Below are positions 48,570 through 57,447 of a stretch of 64,000 nucleotides of DNA, one piece after another (within the stretch, counting starts at the first letter, position 1; each line of letters opens with the position of its first letter). Under the pieces are notes generated by a model. That model had not been told where the DNA came from and ran no database searches. It saw only the letters and a program-made list of their open reading frames with translations. The stretch is from Candidatus Thalassospirochaeta sargassi (GTDB lineage Bacteria; Spirochaetota; Spirochaetia; UBA9216): positions 248,001 through 312,000 of the forward strand of contig JAQQAL010000011.1 of the NCBI GenBank assembly GCA_028532855.1, written 5' to 3'. A program made the translations under genes and the position numbers.

Positions 48570-49844
48570 TCAGCCTAGAATTCCCTCGGCTGCACGTATC
48601 CCGCTGGCCCAGGCAGCAGTTATTCCCCGGCTGGTGCCCGCTCCATCACCTGCAAAATAGATATTGTCATATGCCTTGAAGTTTCCGTCGAGATACTCCG
48701 GTTTGTTTGCATAGAGCTTTATTTCCGGGTAATACATTATTGTGCCCGGATGCAGAACCCCGGGGATAATAGTATCCAGCGCCTTCATCGATTTCCATAT
48801 GCCCCGTAGAATCTTAGCAGGCATTGACAGGCTGATGTCGCCCGGGGTGCAGTTAGGCTGGGTCGGTTCAAAATTGTATAGATCATCATTAAAAGATTCC
48901 GCTTTCGAGCGTTTACCCAGCCTGAAGTCACCAACCCTCTGCATGATAGGTTTTCCGCCGCCCATCAGCATTGCCTGGAGCCCGAGATTTTCGGCAAACT
49001 CCTGCCCGCTTGCAAGGGGCTGGGTGAAGGTGACGGTTTTAAGCATCGCGAAGTTTACAAGCCCGTTTGGGGCCCTGTCACCTGAGAATGCATGCCCGTT
49101 TACGCTGAAATAGGGTTTGCCGGAGGCTGTGCCGTATTTTTCCCGAACAACGTGGGCGGCACCGCTGTTTGTACAGAAGGTTCTGACCTTATCGGGAAAT
49201 AGAAACTTGGGATCATAGTAGTCGGTTACTATAGGATAGTTCTCGAGTTTTGTTTCAATTCTGACCCCGATGTCCACAATGTGATCAATATACTGGACTT
49301 CAAGGCTGTCCATTACGGACTGAAGGAATCTGAAACCCTTTCTGCCGGGTGCAATGAGAAGCTTTTCGTATCTGAACTCACCCTTGTCGGTGATAATTGA
49401 TTTTCCTGCGGCATCTATTCCCGTCATTTCAGTTTCAAGCTTGATATCCACCCCGCATTCCTGAAGCTCCGCAATAAGTTGCTTTATAAGTCTCAGCCCA
49501 CCATCGGTACCAAGGTGGGTCTGTTTGATATCAAGGAGTTCAACACCTAGATTTTCCGCGCGTTTAAAATAGGTTGAAAGGTTCTTTTTTTTGAAGATGT
49601 CGGGTTTAAGTTCATGGATAACCATTTCAAGATAATGTTCCGCCTGTTCACGGGTCCAGTTCTCCAGGGGGAACCCGATTGGGAATGTAAAGTTCATCTT
49701 GCAGTCGTTGCGCAGTCCGCCTGTAGAAACCTTCTCTCTTTCAAGCATCATGATTTTAAGATTACTGTTCTTCTTTAATAGATGGAATGCTGCACCTAGT
49801 CCCGCAGGCCCTGAGCCTACAATAATCACGTCGTATTTTTCCAT
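48570..49844 (-). CDS. FAD-dependent dehydrogenase (COG2509-like)
   Basis: 424 aa. FAD-binding Rossmann motif VIIVGSGPAGLGAAFHLL at the N-terminus, TGGLRNDCKMNF after it, and the C-terminal FAD motif FAGDGAGTSRGITAAWASGI. Matches the uncharacterised FAD-dependent dehydrogenase family related to HI0933/geranylgeranyl-reductase-like flavoproteins; substrate unknown. No partner gene. The 235 bp upstream of ptsP and downstream of this gene (48335-48569) hold no gene or clear terminator that I can see. Confidence 0.85.
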   Translation of the reverse strand: MEKYDVIIVGSGPAGLGAAFHLLKKNSNLKIMMLEREKVSTGGLRNDCKMNFTFPIGFPLENWTREQAEHYLEMVIHELKPDIFKKKNLSTYFKRAENLGVELLDIKQTHLGTDGGLRLIKQLIAELQECGVDIKLETEMTGIDAAGKSIITDKGEFRYEKLLIAPGRKGFRFLQSVMDSLEVQYIDHIVDIGVRIETKLENYPIVTDYYDPKFLFPDKVRTFCTNSGAAHVVREKYGTASGKPYFSVNGHAFSGDRAPNGLVNFAMLKTVTFTQPLASGQEFAENLGLQAMLMGGGKPIMQRVGDFRLGKRSKAESFNDDLYNFEPTQPNCTPGDISLSMPAKILRGIWKSMKALDTIIPGVLHPGTIMYYPEIKLYANKPEYLDGNFKAYDNIYFAGDGAGTSRGITAAWASGIRAAEGILG

Positions 49845-49889
49845 TCTGTGCCCCCGATCGGGGATCTTAGTTTAAATGTATCCGAATGT

Positions 49890-50897
49890 CTACCATTCCG
49901 GGTTGCTGCGGATAAAATCTAACATGGATTGTTTATGCCTGTCCCATATTTCTTCAAGCAGGACGGCGTCGCCGGTTGTAAAGTACTGATCTCCATAGAG
50001 CTCTACTGAGTAGAGAACAGAACCTGTAACTCCAAGCGCCCAGTCATTTACCGATCCGTATAGAATATACCAGTCGGCACCGGCTTCATAGTGGAAGTGC
50101 ATGCTGTAGGGATAACCAGCCGTTGCCGTAAGGGTCTCAGAATAGGCTTCGCCCGTGCTTTCAATAACAGCATAACTTGCCCCATCCATGTTTCCAGTAT
50201 AGAAGTCTTCATCATCGGAGGGTATCGAGTCCCATGGTCCGTAGATTCCTATGCCGCTTTGAAAGGATGCCGTGTGTAGAATCAACCCGCTGCTGTAGCC
50301 TTCTTCAATGATATCGTCGCGAAGTGCAGCGGATTCGGGCTGGTCAAATGCCTCCTCTCCGTTGTAGTTCTCAGATTCCGACCAGTGAAAGCCGAAGTTG
50401 CGGTTAATATCGACTCCGTTGGAATTGTATCTATTCCCGTCATCGAGGCCGTCGGGGTTGATGGCAGGCATTATATTAAGCTTGTAATTATCGATAATAT
50501 CGGCCGCCTCAGGGTTATCGGGGTAGGCTTCAAGGAGATCCTCAAGCAGATGCATGGCTGTACCGGCTGAGACCTGCTCATGTCCGTGTATGCCACCGCC
50601 TATGAAAACTGCAGGTTCCTCTTCATCTGTTCCGGGATTATCTGAAATCTCGATGACGTAAAGTGTTCTGCCGTCGACACTTCTTCCTATTTCACGCAGA
50701 TCCGTCAGGGCAGGGTAGGTTTCGGCGATATACGCGAGGTAGACCTCGATGCCTTCGGCGTCACAGAAGGTTTTCGATATTTCCGGCGGATCCCCGTAAT
50801 CGGGCGGCTCCGTAGTATCGTTGTCACAGGATAATGCCGATAATATAAGAAGGACGGCGGGGATGAATAATTTTAACGATTTTGGGAACCGGCTCAT
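49890..50897 (-). CDS. M14 zinc carboxypeptidase lipoprotein
   Basis: 335 aa. Lipoprotein signal peptide with lipobox LSALSC (about Cys24), so membrane-anchored after LspA processing. M14 domain: zinc ligands in GGIHGHEQVS (HxxE) and LILHTAS, substrate-binding NPDG and NSNGVDINRNF, and the catalytic Glu in YSVELYGDQ near the C-terminus. Predicted to trim peptides at the cell surface or in the periplasm. Specificity not evident; single gene, divergent from the rhomboid gene. Confidence 0.92.
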   Translation of the reverse strand: MSRFPKSLKLFIPAVLLILSALSCDNDTTEPPDYGDPPEISKTFCDAEGIEVYLAYIAETYPALTDLREIGRSVDGRTLYVIEISDNPGTDEEEPAVFIGGGIHGHEQVSAGTAMHLLEDLLEAYPDNPEAADIIDNYKLNIMPAINPDGLDDGNRYNSNGVDINRNFGFHWSESENYNGEEAFDQPESAALRDDIIEEGYSSGLILHTASFQSGIGIYGPWDSIPSDDEDFYTGNMDGASYAVIESTGEAYSETLTATAGYPYSMHFHYEAGADWYILYGSVNDWALGVTGSVLYSVELYGDQYFTTGDAVLLEEIWDRHKQSMLDFIRSNPEW

Positions 50898-50983
50898 AAT
50901 TCAAGGGTAGCACCGAAGATGCCCCGGTTCAAGGTGTGTGGATATCCTTGACCGTGAAAGATAAAAGTTTTACTTTATTAACT

Positions 50984-51625
50984 ATGAATAATCCACTTAG
51001 AAAACCCTTCAGATACACCTACTCAAGTCTCTCATTCATTCTGATTGGTTTGAACCTTGCAGTTTACATGCTTAATATGCTTGTACCGAATACGATGTAT
51101 TATATGGCAATGATTCCTTCTTTCGTGCTTAACGGCTACATCTGGCAGTTTGTCACCTATATGTTTGTTCACTCAGGTATTAGCCATATAGCCTTCAATA
51201 TGCTGGCTCTATTTTTCTTCGGTCAGGCAGTAGAGCGCCAGATGGGCAGCCGTGAGTTTCTGCTTTTTTATCTCGTAACCGGAACTCTTGCGGGCATATT
51301 TTCGTTTATAGTATATTTTCTGACCGGCTCAAATGTTGTACTGCTTGGCGCTTCTGGTGCAGTCTATGCGGTACTTCTGGCCTATGCTGTATATTTCCCT
51401 GATTCAAGAATCTTCATCTTCGGCATAGTTCCTATAAAAGCCAGAAGCCTCGTGTTAATTTATACTGCGATTGAGCTTCTTTCACAGTTCGGTAGTTTCC
51501 GCAGTGGAATTTCGCATCTGACTCACCTTGCAGGTTTCGGGTTTGCATTCCTGTACTTTATTATCAGGCTGGGGGTCAACCCAATCGACAGCCTGACCGG
51601 GCGGAGGGGTAATCCCTGGAATTGA
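50984..51625 (+). CDS. rhomboid-family intramembrane serine protease
   Basis: About 213 aa with six membrane helices. The helix-1/2 loop has WQFVTYMFVHSGISHIAFNMLALFFFG (family WR/HxxxxHxxxN block), the catalytic Ser is in LLGASGAVYAVL and the His in HLTHLAGFGFAF, so the dyad is complete. The ORF track begins at a GTG (50936); ATG 50984 (MNNPLRKPF) gives a normal N-terminus, though neither has a strong ribosome site. The stop overlaps the next gene (TTGA). Confidence 0.92.
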   Translation: MNNPLRKPFRYTYSSLSFILIGLNLAVYMLNMLVPNTMYYMAMIPSFVLNGYIWQFVTYMFVHSGISHIAFNMLALFFFGQAVERQMGSREFLLFYLVTGTLAGIFSFIVYFLTGSNVVLLGASGAVYAVLLAYAVYFPDSRIFIFGIVPIKARSLVLIYTAIELLSQFGSFRSGISHLTHLAGFGFAFLYFIIRLGVNPIDSLTGRRGNPWN

Positions 51626-52311
51626 GAAGTCTATACAGATTTATGACGGCAGCTGCGTTTCTCTTTGTCGCGGCTGCAGGCGGAGTTTTTGGCTACACTG
51701 ATCCGGAACTTGACCCCGTCAGTTATAAGGGAAATTTTTTTGTAGAACTTGAACCCGCCGGACCCTTTGATCTTGAAGAATATGATGAGCAGGCGGCCAT
51801 TGAGCAACTGCTTGTTGAAGCACAGTATGTTTTTTCGGGGATGATTTACGGCTTTGAGTTTGAATACATCCCGATGGACAGCAGCCGCGGTGTCGCGGAG
51901 GAGTTCGCGCTGCGGCCGATTCACAGCATTCCCTGGGGAGATCCCGGGCTTTCGGTTTCGGCAGGTAAATATGAAAACGGGCGCTATGTCGCCGAACTGA
52001 GGTATGATCTCGCAGACTATCAAAAGCCCTGGGAGGCAAGCTGGAATACCAACATCCTACCCGGTATTACGGCGACGGGTGCGGGCAGTGTTTACGACGG
52101 CTTCGACGGCAAGAAGGCCGCAATCGAAGATTCAGTGCGTGAAAGCCTCCGAAGCTATCTGCGGCCGCGGATCTATGATAAACCACGGCGAATTTCCGGC
52201 CGGGCCAGGTTAGCCGGGGTCCCGTACATTACAATAGATGAAGGGCTGTATCACTGCAAGGCAAAAATCACCCTGCAGATTGAAGAAATCCTTGAGTACA
52301 GGGCCTACTGA
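51622..52311 (+). CDS. exported protein of unknown function
   Basis: 229 aa beginning with TTG in a 4-bp overlap with the rhomboid gene. Signal peptide (about 1-24, FMTAAAFLFVAAAGGVFG-Y) cleaved probably after GVFG. The mature part is acidic and mixed alpha/beta (EYDEQAAIEQLLVEAQYVFSG; SVRESLRSYLRPR) with one Cys near the C-terminus. I do not recognise the family. Operon position between a rhomboid protease and a YkgJ-type protein says little about function; likely periplasmic. Confidence 0.75.
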   Translation: MRSLYRFMTAAAFLFVAAAGGVFGYTDPELDPVSYKGNFFVELEPAGPFDLEEYDEQAAIEQLLVEAQYVFSGMIYGFEFEYIPMDSSRGVAEEFALRPIHSIPWGDPGLSVSAGKYENGRYVAELRYDLADYQKPWEASWNTNILPGITATGAGSVYDGFDGKKAAIEDSVRESLRSYLRPRIYDKPRRISGRARLAGVPYITIDEGLYHCKAKITLQIEEILEYRAY

Positions 52312-52313
52312 CA

Positions 52314-52898
52314 TTGAGTACTGATTTTGAATGCCGCTGCTGCGGGGAATGCTGCCGCGGAGAAATGCATGTATATCTGAACCCTGATGACCTGAAGCTT
52401 ATCGCAAAATTTCTGGGCTACCCTGATACGAGGCGTCTGTTTGAAGAATCAATTATTATTATCGATTATGAGCGGAACGCTGCGCCCGTGCCGAGGCTCA
52501 GGTTCAGCTCCGGGGCTTTTGGATGCTGTCCATTTCTTGAAAACAGGCTGGAGGAGCATTCCGGGGAGTATCAGCTAAAGGGGCTCTGCAGGCTGCACCC
52601 GGATTTCAAGCCCCTGGTCTGCTGGCTTGCGCCCTTACACAGGACGGTGGAGCTGGAAACCGGAACCGATAGCTGGGGGTTCAAGCCGCCCCTGCCCGGA
52701 TGTCCCGGCTGTGATAGTGGTAATGATACTGAAGAGAAGACTCCTGCAGCTGAAATTACTGCACCTGAGGAGTTTTTTGCAAGGCTTGAATCAGAAAAAG
52801 AATTTTTCAGAAGACTGGCTGTAATGCTCGATTCGGGTATTGATGAGGATCAGATTATCAAGTCATTGTATCATCTTGATTCTGATTGTCAAAAATAA
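52314..52898 (+). CDS. YkgJ-family cysteine cluster protein
   Basis: 194 aa with the YkgJ pattern of grouped Cys: CRCCGECC at the N-terminus, FGCCPFL, CRLHPDFKPLVC and GCPGC, suited to binding zinc or an iron-sulfur cluster. Start is a TTG at 52314, 2 bp past the upstream stop. C-terminal third is helical and acidic. Family function is not established; third gene of the rhomboid operon. Confidence 0.85.
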   Translation: MSTDFECRCCGECCRGEMHVYLNPDDLKLIAKFLGYPDTRRLFEESIIIIDYERNAAPVPRLRFSSGAFGCCPFLENRLEEHSGEYQLKGLCRLHPDFKPLVCWLAPLHRTVELETGTDSWGFKPPLPGCPGCDSGNDTEEKTPAAEITAPEEFFARLESEKEFFRRLAVMLDSGIDEDQIIKSLYHLDSDCQK

Positions 52899-52960
52899 GC
52901 GATACTGATATAAAATAAATGATGTAAATCAATTGAACATAATCAATTGCAGGAGAAGTC

Positions 52961-53359
52961 TTGGCTGATATAAAAGAGATAGGCGTTATTCCCTATATTG
53001 AGAGGAACAACAGTTTTCGATTCATAATTGTAACCGCCCGTAAACACCCAAATAGATGGATATTCCCGAAAGGTCAGCCCGAAAATGATAAACATGATCG
53101 TGAGGTTGCAATCAATGAGGCCTTTGAAGAAGCAGGCATTATCGGTACGATAAAGGGCAAGGCGATAAAAATTACCCATGAGAAGATGGGGAGGCGGGTT
53201 GAGTACAAGCTTTATCCCTTTAAGATCAGCAAAATATGCCGCAGGTGGCCGGAAAAAAAGGTTAGAAAGCGCAGGTTTATCAAGCCTGAAAAGGCCTTAA
53301 AGCAGCTTGAAAAAAAAACCTATGCCGCTGCACTGCGGGAATTTATTAAGAAACAGTAA
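52961..53359 (+). CDS. Nudix hydrolase
   Basis: 132 aa, small Nudix fold of the diphosphoinositol-polyphosphate/Ap4A type (WIFPKGQPEN...). The Nudix box reads GQPENDKHDREVAINEAFEEAGI: the terminal EAFEEAGI with the metal-binding EE pair is intact, but the first box Glu is Lys and the box Arg is Asn, as in several short relatives. TTG start behind AGGAG. Hydrolyses nucleoside- or inositol-diphosphate-linked substrates; which one is unknown. It is convergent with polyphosphate kinase, which may be chance. Confidence 0.85.
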   Translation: MADIKEIGVIPYIERNNSFRFIIVTARKHPNRWIFPKGQPENDKHDREVAINEAFEEAGIIGTIKGKAIKITHEKMGRRVEYKLYPFKISKICRRWPEKKVRKRRFIKPEKALKQLEKKTYAAALREFIKKQ

Positions 53360-53361
53360 TC

Positions 53362-55419
53362 TCAGGGAATGTTGTTATCCAGAAGGTATTGATATACGGC
53401 ATCCTGAGACCGGATAACTTTTTCATTATTTTGCTGTGGAACCAGATTGTTTTTCATTTCCGGTTCCAGAATTCTGGCCTTGTAATTATCCTTCCACTGA
53501 ATGTCAAAGATGTCCTCAAGTTTCTGCTTCAGCCTTTTACGATATATCGGGCAGGTTACTTCAACCCTTCGGTCAATGTTTCTCGTCTGCCAGTCGGCTG
53601 AACCTATGTAGGTAAGGTTGTCGCCTGAATGATGGAAAATGCAGAACCGTGCATGTTCAAGATATTTATCTATAATGCTTATTGCCTTGATGTTGGAGCT
53701 CAATCCCTCAATTCCAGTCTTCATTATGAATCTGCTTCGGCAGATTATTTTGATTATAACGCCGGCGCTGCTTGCCTCATACAGCTTATCAGCAAGTTCC
53801 TTGTCCGCCATATTGTTTATTTTAATCTTTATCCATGCCGGTTGGCCCTTTTTAGCCTGCTTGATCTCATGATCTATCATCTCAATGAGTTTTTTACGGG
53901 CATTTATGGGTGATACCAGCAGGTGATTGAATATGCCGCTGTAGTTTATATTGCGCTCAAGGAAGTCGAAAAGATTACTCACCTCAGCACAGATATCCTG
54001 ATTTGCTGTAAGCAGATTACAGTCGGTGTAGAGTTTTGCCGTGTCTTCATTCATATTTCCGGTACCGATACTGCAGTAGCGGACGAGTTCTTTCTTCTCG
54101 CGGCGTGTTACCAGGCATAGCTTAGAGTGAACCTTAAGTCCGCTTATACCGAAGAGGACCTTTACTCCCTCGTTTTTCAGTCTGTTTGCCCAGTATATAT
54201 TGTTTTCTTCGTCAAACCGGGCCTGAAGTTCAAGCAGTACGGTGACTTCTTTTCTGTTTCTTCGGGCATTTATAAGTGCATTTGCAATACTTGAAAATTT
54301 TGCGACCCTGTAGAGGGTGACCTTGATACTCTCAACACTTGGATCTATGGATGCATCGCGGATAAAGTCGATGATGGTGCTGAAGGTATGATATGGAAAA
54401 TAAAGGAGCATATCATCTTTCTTTATCGAGTTGAAGATTCTTTTTTTCTGATCAATCGATGCATGTCTGAAGGGAGGGTTAAGACTGGTCGTTTCAAGAC
54501 CGGCGACGCTTGGAAAGCTCAGGAAATCCTTCAGCTTGTGATATCTGCCTCCGGCTGAGAGGGTGTCGAGCCTGTGAATTTTATTTTTCTTTATAAAGAG
54601 ATTCAGCATCTTAAGGGGCATTTTTTCATCATGTACTATCCTGATTATGCCGCCTTCCTTTCTCTTTTTTACTCCCTCGGAGATTTTATTCAGATAGCTT
54701 ATTGAAATGTCGTCTTCATCGATTTCAAGTTCTGCATCTCTGGTTATTTTGAAGTTGTAGGAGTGATAACTGTCGAAATTGTGTACGGCATAGATGCTCG
54801 GAAGGCCTACACGTACAATTTCGTCAATAAGTATGATGTGGGTCTCGTCCCCTGAGTGAGGGAGTTTTATAAATCTCGGTAGTTCACGGGTAGGAATTTC
54901 AATTATACTGTATCTAACTGCATCCTTGCCTTTCTTTCTTAGTTCTACAGCCAGGTAGAGTGAGTTGTCTTTGAGGTATGGGAAATCAAGTCTGCTGTCA
55001 ATTATCATCGGAAAAATCTGCGGACGCACGTGGTTGTAAAAATAGTCGAGAACGTACTGATGCTGATCATAACTGAGTTCTTTCTGTTGAAGAATGAAGA
55101 TTTTTTCTTCTTTCAGTTCCTCGATGAGTTCCCTGTAAATTTGCTCAGAACGAATTCGCTGTTGCTTAACTATTCGCTGAACATCATGCATAACCTCTTC
55201 AGGATCTTCAGCAAGGTATCGGCGGCTGTTTCTGCTCATTAGGCAGAATTTTTTAAGCATGGCAACACGAACCCTGAAAAACTCGTCCTGGTTTGAAGAG
55301 AATATTCCTACAAACTTGATTCTGTCACCGAGAAGGTTTCGTTTGTCCTCCGCCTCCTGTAAAACCCTTTCATTGAAAGAGAGCCAGCTGACTTCCTTAT
55401 TGATAAACCTGTTTTCCAT
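53362..55419 (-). CDS. ppk: polyphosphate kinase 1
   Basis: 685 aa, full PPK1: N-domain with FINKEVSWLSFNERVLQEA, head domain, and two phospholipase-D-like C-domains with the autophosphorylated His in GLKVHSKLCLV, GTGNMNEDTAKLYTDCNL, and RFCIFHH...YIGSADW...NIDRRVEV. Reversibly makes polyphosphate from ATP. The pfk gene lies 40 bp upstream on the same strand, so both may be one transcription unit linking glycolysis with energy storage. Confidence 0.96.
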   Translation of the reverse strand: MENRFINKEVSWLSFNERVLQEAEDKRNLLGDRIKFVGIFSSNQDEFFRVRVAMLKKFCLMSRNSRRYLAEDPEEVMHDVQRIVKQQRIRSEQIYRELIEELKEEKIFILQQKELSYDQHQYVLDYFYNHVRPQIFPMIIDSRLDFPYLKDNSLYLAVELRKKGKDAVRYSIIEIPTRELPRFIKLPHSGDETHIILIDEIVRVGLPSIYAVHNFDSYHSYNFKITRDAELEIDEDDISISYLNKISEGVKKRKEGGIIRIVHDEKMPLKMLNLFIKKNKIHRLDTLSAGGRYHKLKDFLSFPSVAGLETTSLNPPFRHASIDQKKRIFNSIKKDDMLLYFPYHTFSTIIDFIRDASIDPSVESIKVTLYRVAKFSSIANALINARRNRKEVTVLLELQARFDEENNIYWANRLKNEGVKVLFGISGLKVHSKLCLVTRREKKELVRYCSIGTGNMNEDTAKLYTDCNLLTANQDICAEVSNLFDFLERNINYSGIFNHLLVSPINARKKLIEMIDHEIKQAKKGQPAWIKIKINNMADKELADKLYEASSAGVIIKIICRSRFIMKTGIEGLSSNIKAISIIDKYLEHARFCIFHHSGDNLTYIGSADWQTRNIDRRVEVTCPIYRKRLKQKLEDIFDIQWKDNYKARILEPEMKNNLVPQQNNEKVIRSQDAVYQYLLDNNIP

Positions 55420-55460
55420 ATTTTTCCATTATAAAAATATAAGCTTAATGCTGCCTTGGC

Positions 55461-56522
55461 TTATAATCTGGCCCCGAAGCAGGTGTCAAGCGCACGGGCC
55501 TGATTAATAAGCGGGAGATCCGCGGGCACAACCTTCAGCTTTCCGGCAACCTCTTTAAGAGGAACGGCGACAACCTTGTTGTTTTTAGAGGCTGCCATAT
55601 GTCCGAATTTACCCTCCGAGATCATCTGTGCAGTGTAAGAACCGAGTTTTGATGCAAGAATTCTATCAGCCGGCGACGGGCTGCCTCCGCGCTGTATATA
55701 ACCTAGAATCGTCGGTCGGGTTTCAAGGCCGGTGTCCTTCTGAATTATTTCAGCGATGTAGTTGCCGGCGGACTTGTTTCGCTTCTCGCCGTTTTTTTTG
55801 GGCGGCACATTTATGCCCTCAGCGACTACAACTATAGAGTAGGGTTTACCTTCTTCATACCGTTTAAGAATGTATTCTTTAAGTACCGCTCTTTCGTACG
55901 GAATTTCCGGGATCAGAATAACATCTCCGCCGCCTGCAACCCCTGAAAAAAGTGTAAGCCATCCTGCGTCGTGTCCCATCACCTCTACAACCATAATTCT
56001 CTTATGCGAGTTTGCTGTTGTATGAATCCGGTCAATTGCCTCTGTTGCGATGTTCACGGCAGAATCAAAACCGAATGTTCTGTCGGTTCCCCATATATCA
56101 TTGTCGATAGTTTTCGGAACACCTATGACATTAATGCCCGCCTGCTGGAGTTTCCATGCAGTTTTCATAGTACCGTTTCCGCCTATACATACGACACAGT
56201 CGAGCCCGAGTTTTTCAACGTTTTCTTTTATCTGTTCAGGCTTGCTCCTGATGTATTTGTTGTAATCGTTTTTCTTGAAGGGCTTTTCCCGTGATGTTCC
56301 GAGGATTGTTCCGCCTACTGTCAGGATTCCCGACATATCACGTACCGATAGCTTTTTATATTCATTGTTAACCAGTCCGAGATATCCGGACGAGAATCCG
56401 TAGACTTCCATGCCGTATTTGAGGGCTGCGGTTTTTCCAATTCCGCGTATTGCTGCATTCAGTCCGGGGCAGTCTCCTCCAGCTGTAAGTATTCCTATTT
56501 TCATATTTTTGCTTGAAGTCAT
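55461..56522 (-). CDS. pfkA: 6-phosphofructokinase with mixed ATP/PPi signature
   Basis: 353 aa, PFK-A superfamily. LTAGGDCPGLNAAIRG at the N-terminus; the phosphate-donor site reads GGNGT (about 114-118), with Gly at the ATP-type position 104 (E. coli numbering) but Asn for Asp103; PKTIDND (about 136-142) has Lys at position 124, as in PPi-dependent and group III enzymes. Further MVVEVMGHDAGWLT and ILGYIQRGGSPSPADR are intact. The donor (ATP or PPi) is therefore uncertain. Start ATG follows AGAGGTAGG. Upstream of ppk. Confidence 0.92.
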   Translation of the reverse strand: MTSSKNMKIGILTAGGDCPGLNAAIRGIGKTAALKYGMEVYGFSSGYLGLVNNEYKKLSVRDMSGILTVGGTILGTSREKPFKKNDYNKYIRSKPEQIKENVEKLGLDCVVCIGGNGTMKTAWKLQQAGINVIGVPKTIDNDIWGTDRTFGFDSAVNIATEAIDRIHTTANSHKRIMVVEVMGHDAGWLTLFSGVAGGGDVILIPEIPYERAVLKEYILKRYEEGKPYSIVVVAEGINVPPKKNGEKRNKSAGNYIAEIIQKDTGLETRPTILGYIQRGGSPSPADRILASKLGSYTAQMISEGKFGHMAASKNNKVVAVPLKEVAGKLKVVPADLPLINQARALDTCFGARL

Positions 56523-56583
56523 AATCCTACCTCTCTTGGGTTGATGTTTTAATATTAAGACATATCGTTCTGTTTTTCCAACA

Positions 56584-57348
56584 TTATTTCATGGGGTTTT
56601 TGTTTGAACAGGGCATTCCGGCTATGCATTTGCCGCAGACGTCGGCAATACTTCCGATATTATGATGAGCGTCGTTTTCAAGCAGCATCTCATAGCATTT
56701 AAAACGATCAAACCCGTCAAATGTAAGGGCGCCGTTTACACAATTCCTAACACAGAGCCCGCATGCACCTTTTGCCTTATAAAGACAGTTTTCAGTGTCA
56801 GAACGTTTCCCTGGTTTGAGTTTCAGGTTCGTGACACAGCTTCCAAAACGTCCGGCTGTCCCAGCCTCGGTTATCAGCATGTTGTTAAGGCCAAAGGTCC
56901 CAAGTCCCGCGATGTAGGCGAGGTGGCGGTGCGACCAGTAGCTTATAAGAACCTCCGGATCGAAGTTGTGGGTGGCTGGTGTAGTTTCACAGGCATAGCC
57001 CTCTGATGATAGAAAATCTTTCAATCTGTTATTTATTACAGCAATAAGCTTGTTGGTCTCCACATAGGCGTCTACCCACTCTCGGGATGCAATGCGTTCG
57101 CCGCGATTGGATTTGGGGATGTCGGGATTAAATGGAAGATACCAGCATATAACTGACTCGGCTCCGGGCAGCATGTCGCCCGGCAGCAGATGTTTTGTAT
57201 CTACCCATTCTTTAAGTTTAAGCATAAGCGGGTCAGCAGCTGCTGCAAATGAAACAAGGGGCGGGCGCCATCTTTCAATACCGTTTGTGTCCCGGGTGTT
57301 TTGTTCGATAGTTGTTCTCCGGATTACTTCTGCTATTCTATGTTCCAT
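56584..57348 (-). CDS. QueG-like iron-sulfur protein
   Basis: 254 aa, related to epoxyqueuosine reductase and reductive-dehalogenase-like iron-sulfur proteins (COG1600). AHLAYIAGLGTFGLNNMLIT-type segment (HRHLAYIAGLGTFGLNN), then cluster ligands CGLCVRNC and a second set CGKCIAGMPC at the C-terminus. It is shorter than canonical QueG (about 370-380), lacking the C-terminal HEAT-like part, and no cobalamin residues can be confirmed by eye, so a queuosine role is not certain. Single gene. Confidence 0.78.
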   Translation of the reverse strand: MEHRIAEVIRRTTIEQNTRDTNGIERWRPPLVSFAAAADPLMLKLKEWVDTKHLLPGDMLPGAESVICWYLPFNPDIPKSNRGERIASREWVDAYVETNKLIAVINNRLKDFLSSEGYACETTPATHNFDPEVLISYWSHRHLAYIAGLGTFGLNNMLITEAGTAGRFGSCVTNLKLKPGKRSDTENCLYKAKGACGLCVRNCVNGALTFDGFDRFKCYEMLLENDAHHNIGSIADVCGKCIAGMPCSNKNPMK

Positions 57349-57400
57349 GGCGGGATTATAGCATGGACTTATCTTGCGGGTAACCTGTGTGAGAAGGGAT

Positions 57401-57435
57401 AAAAACTCCCCGTATCAGCGGTCGCGGATACGGGG
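57401..57435 (-). terminator. terminator of the outer-membrane protein gene
   Basis: 9-bp stem CCCCGTATC/GATACGGGG (57408-57416, 57427-57435) with minus-strand U-rich AGTTTTTA after it, 12 bp past the stop at 57448. Confidence 0.88.
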
Positions 57436-57447
57436 AAGAGAATTGTA

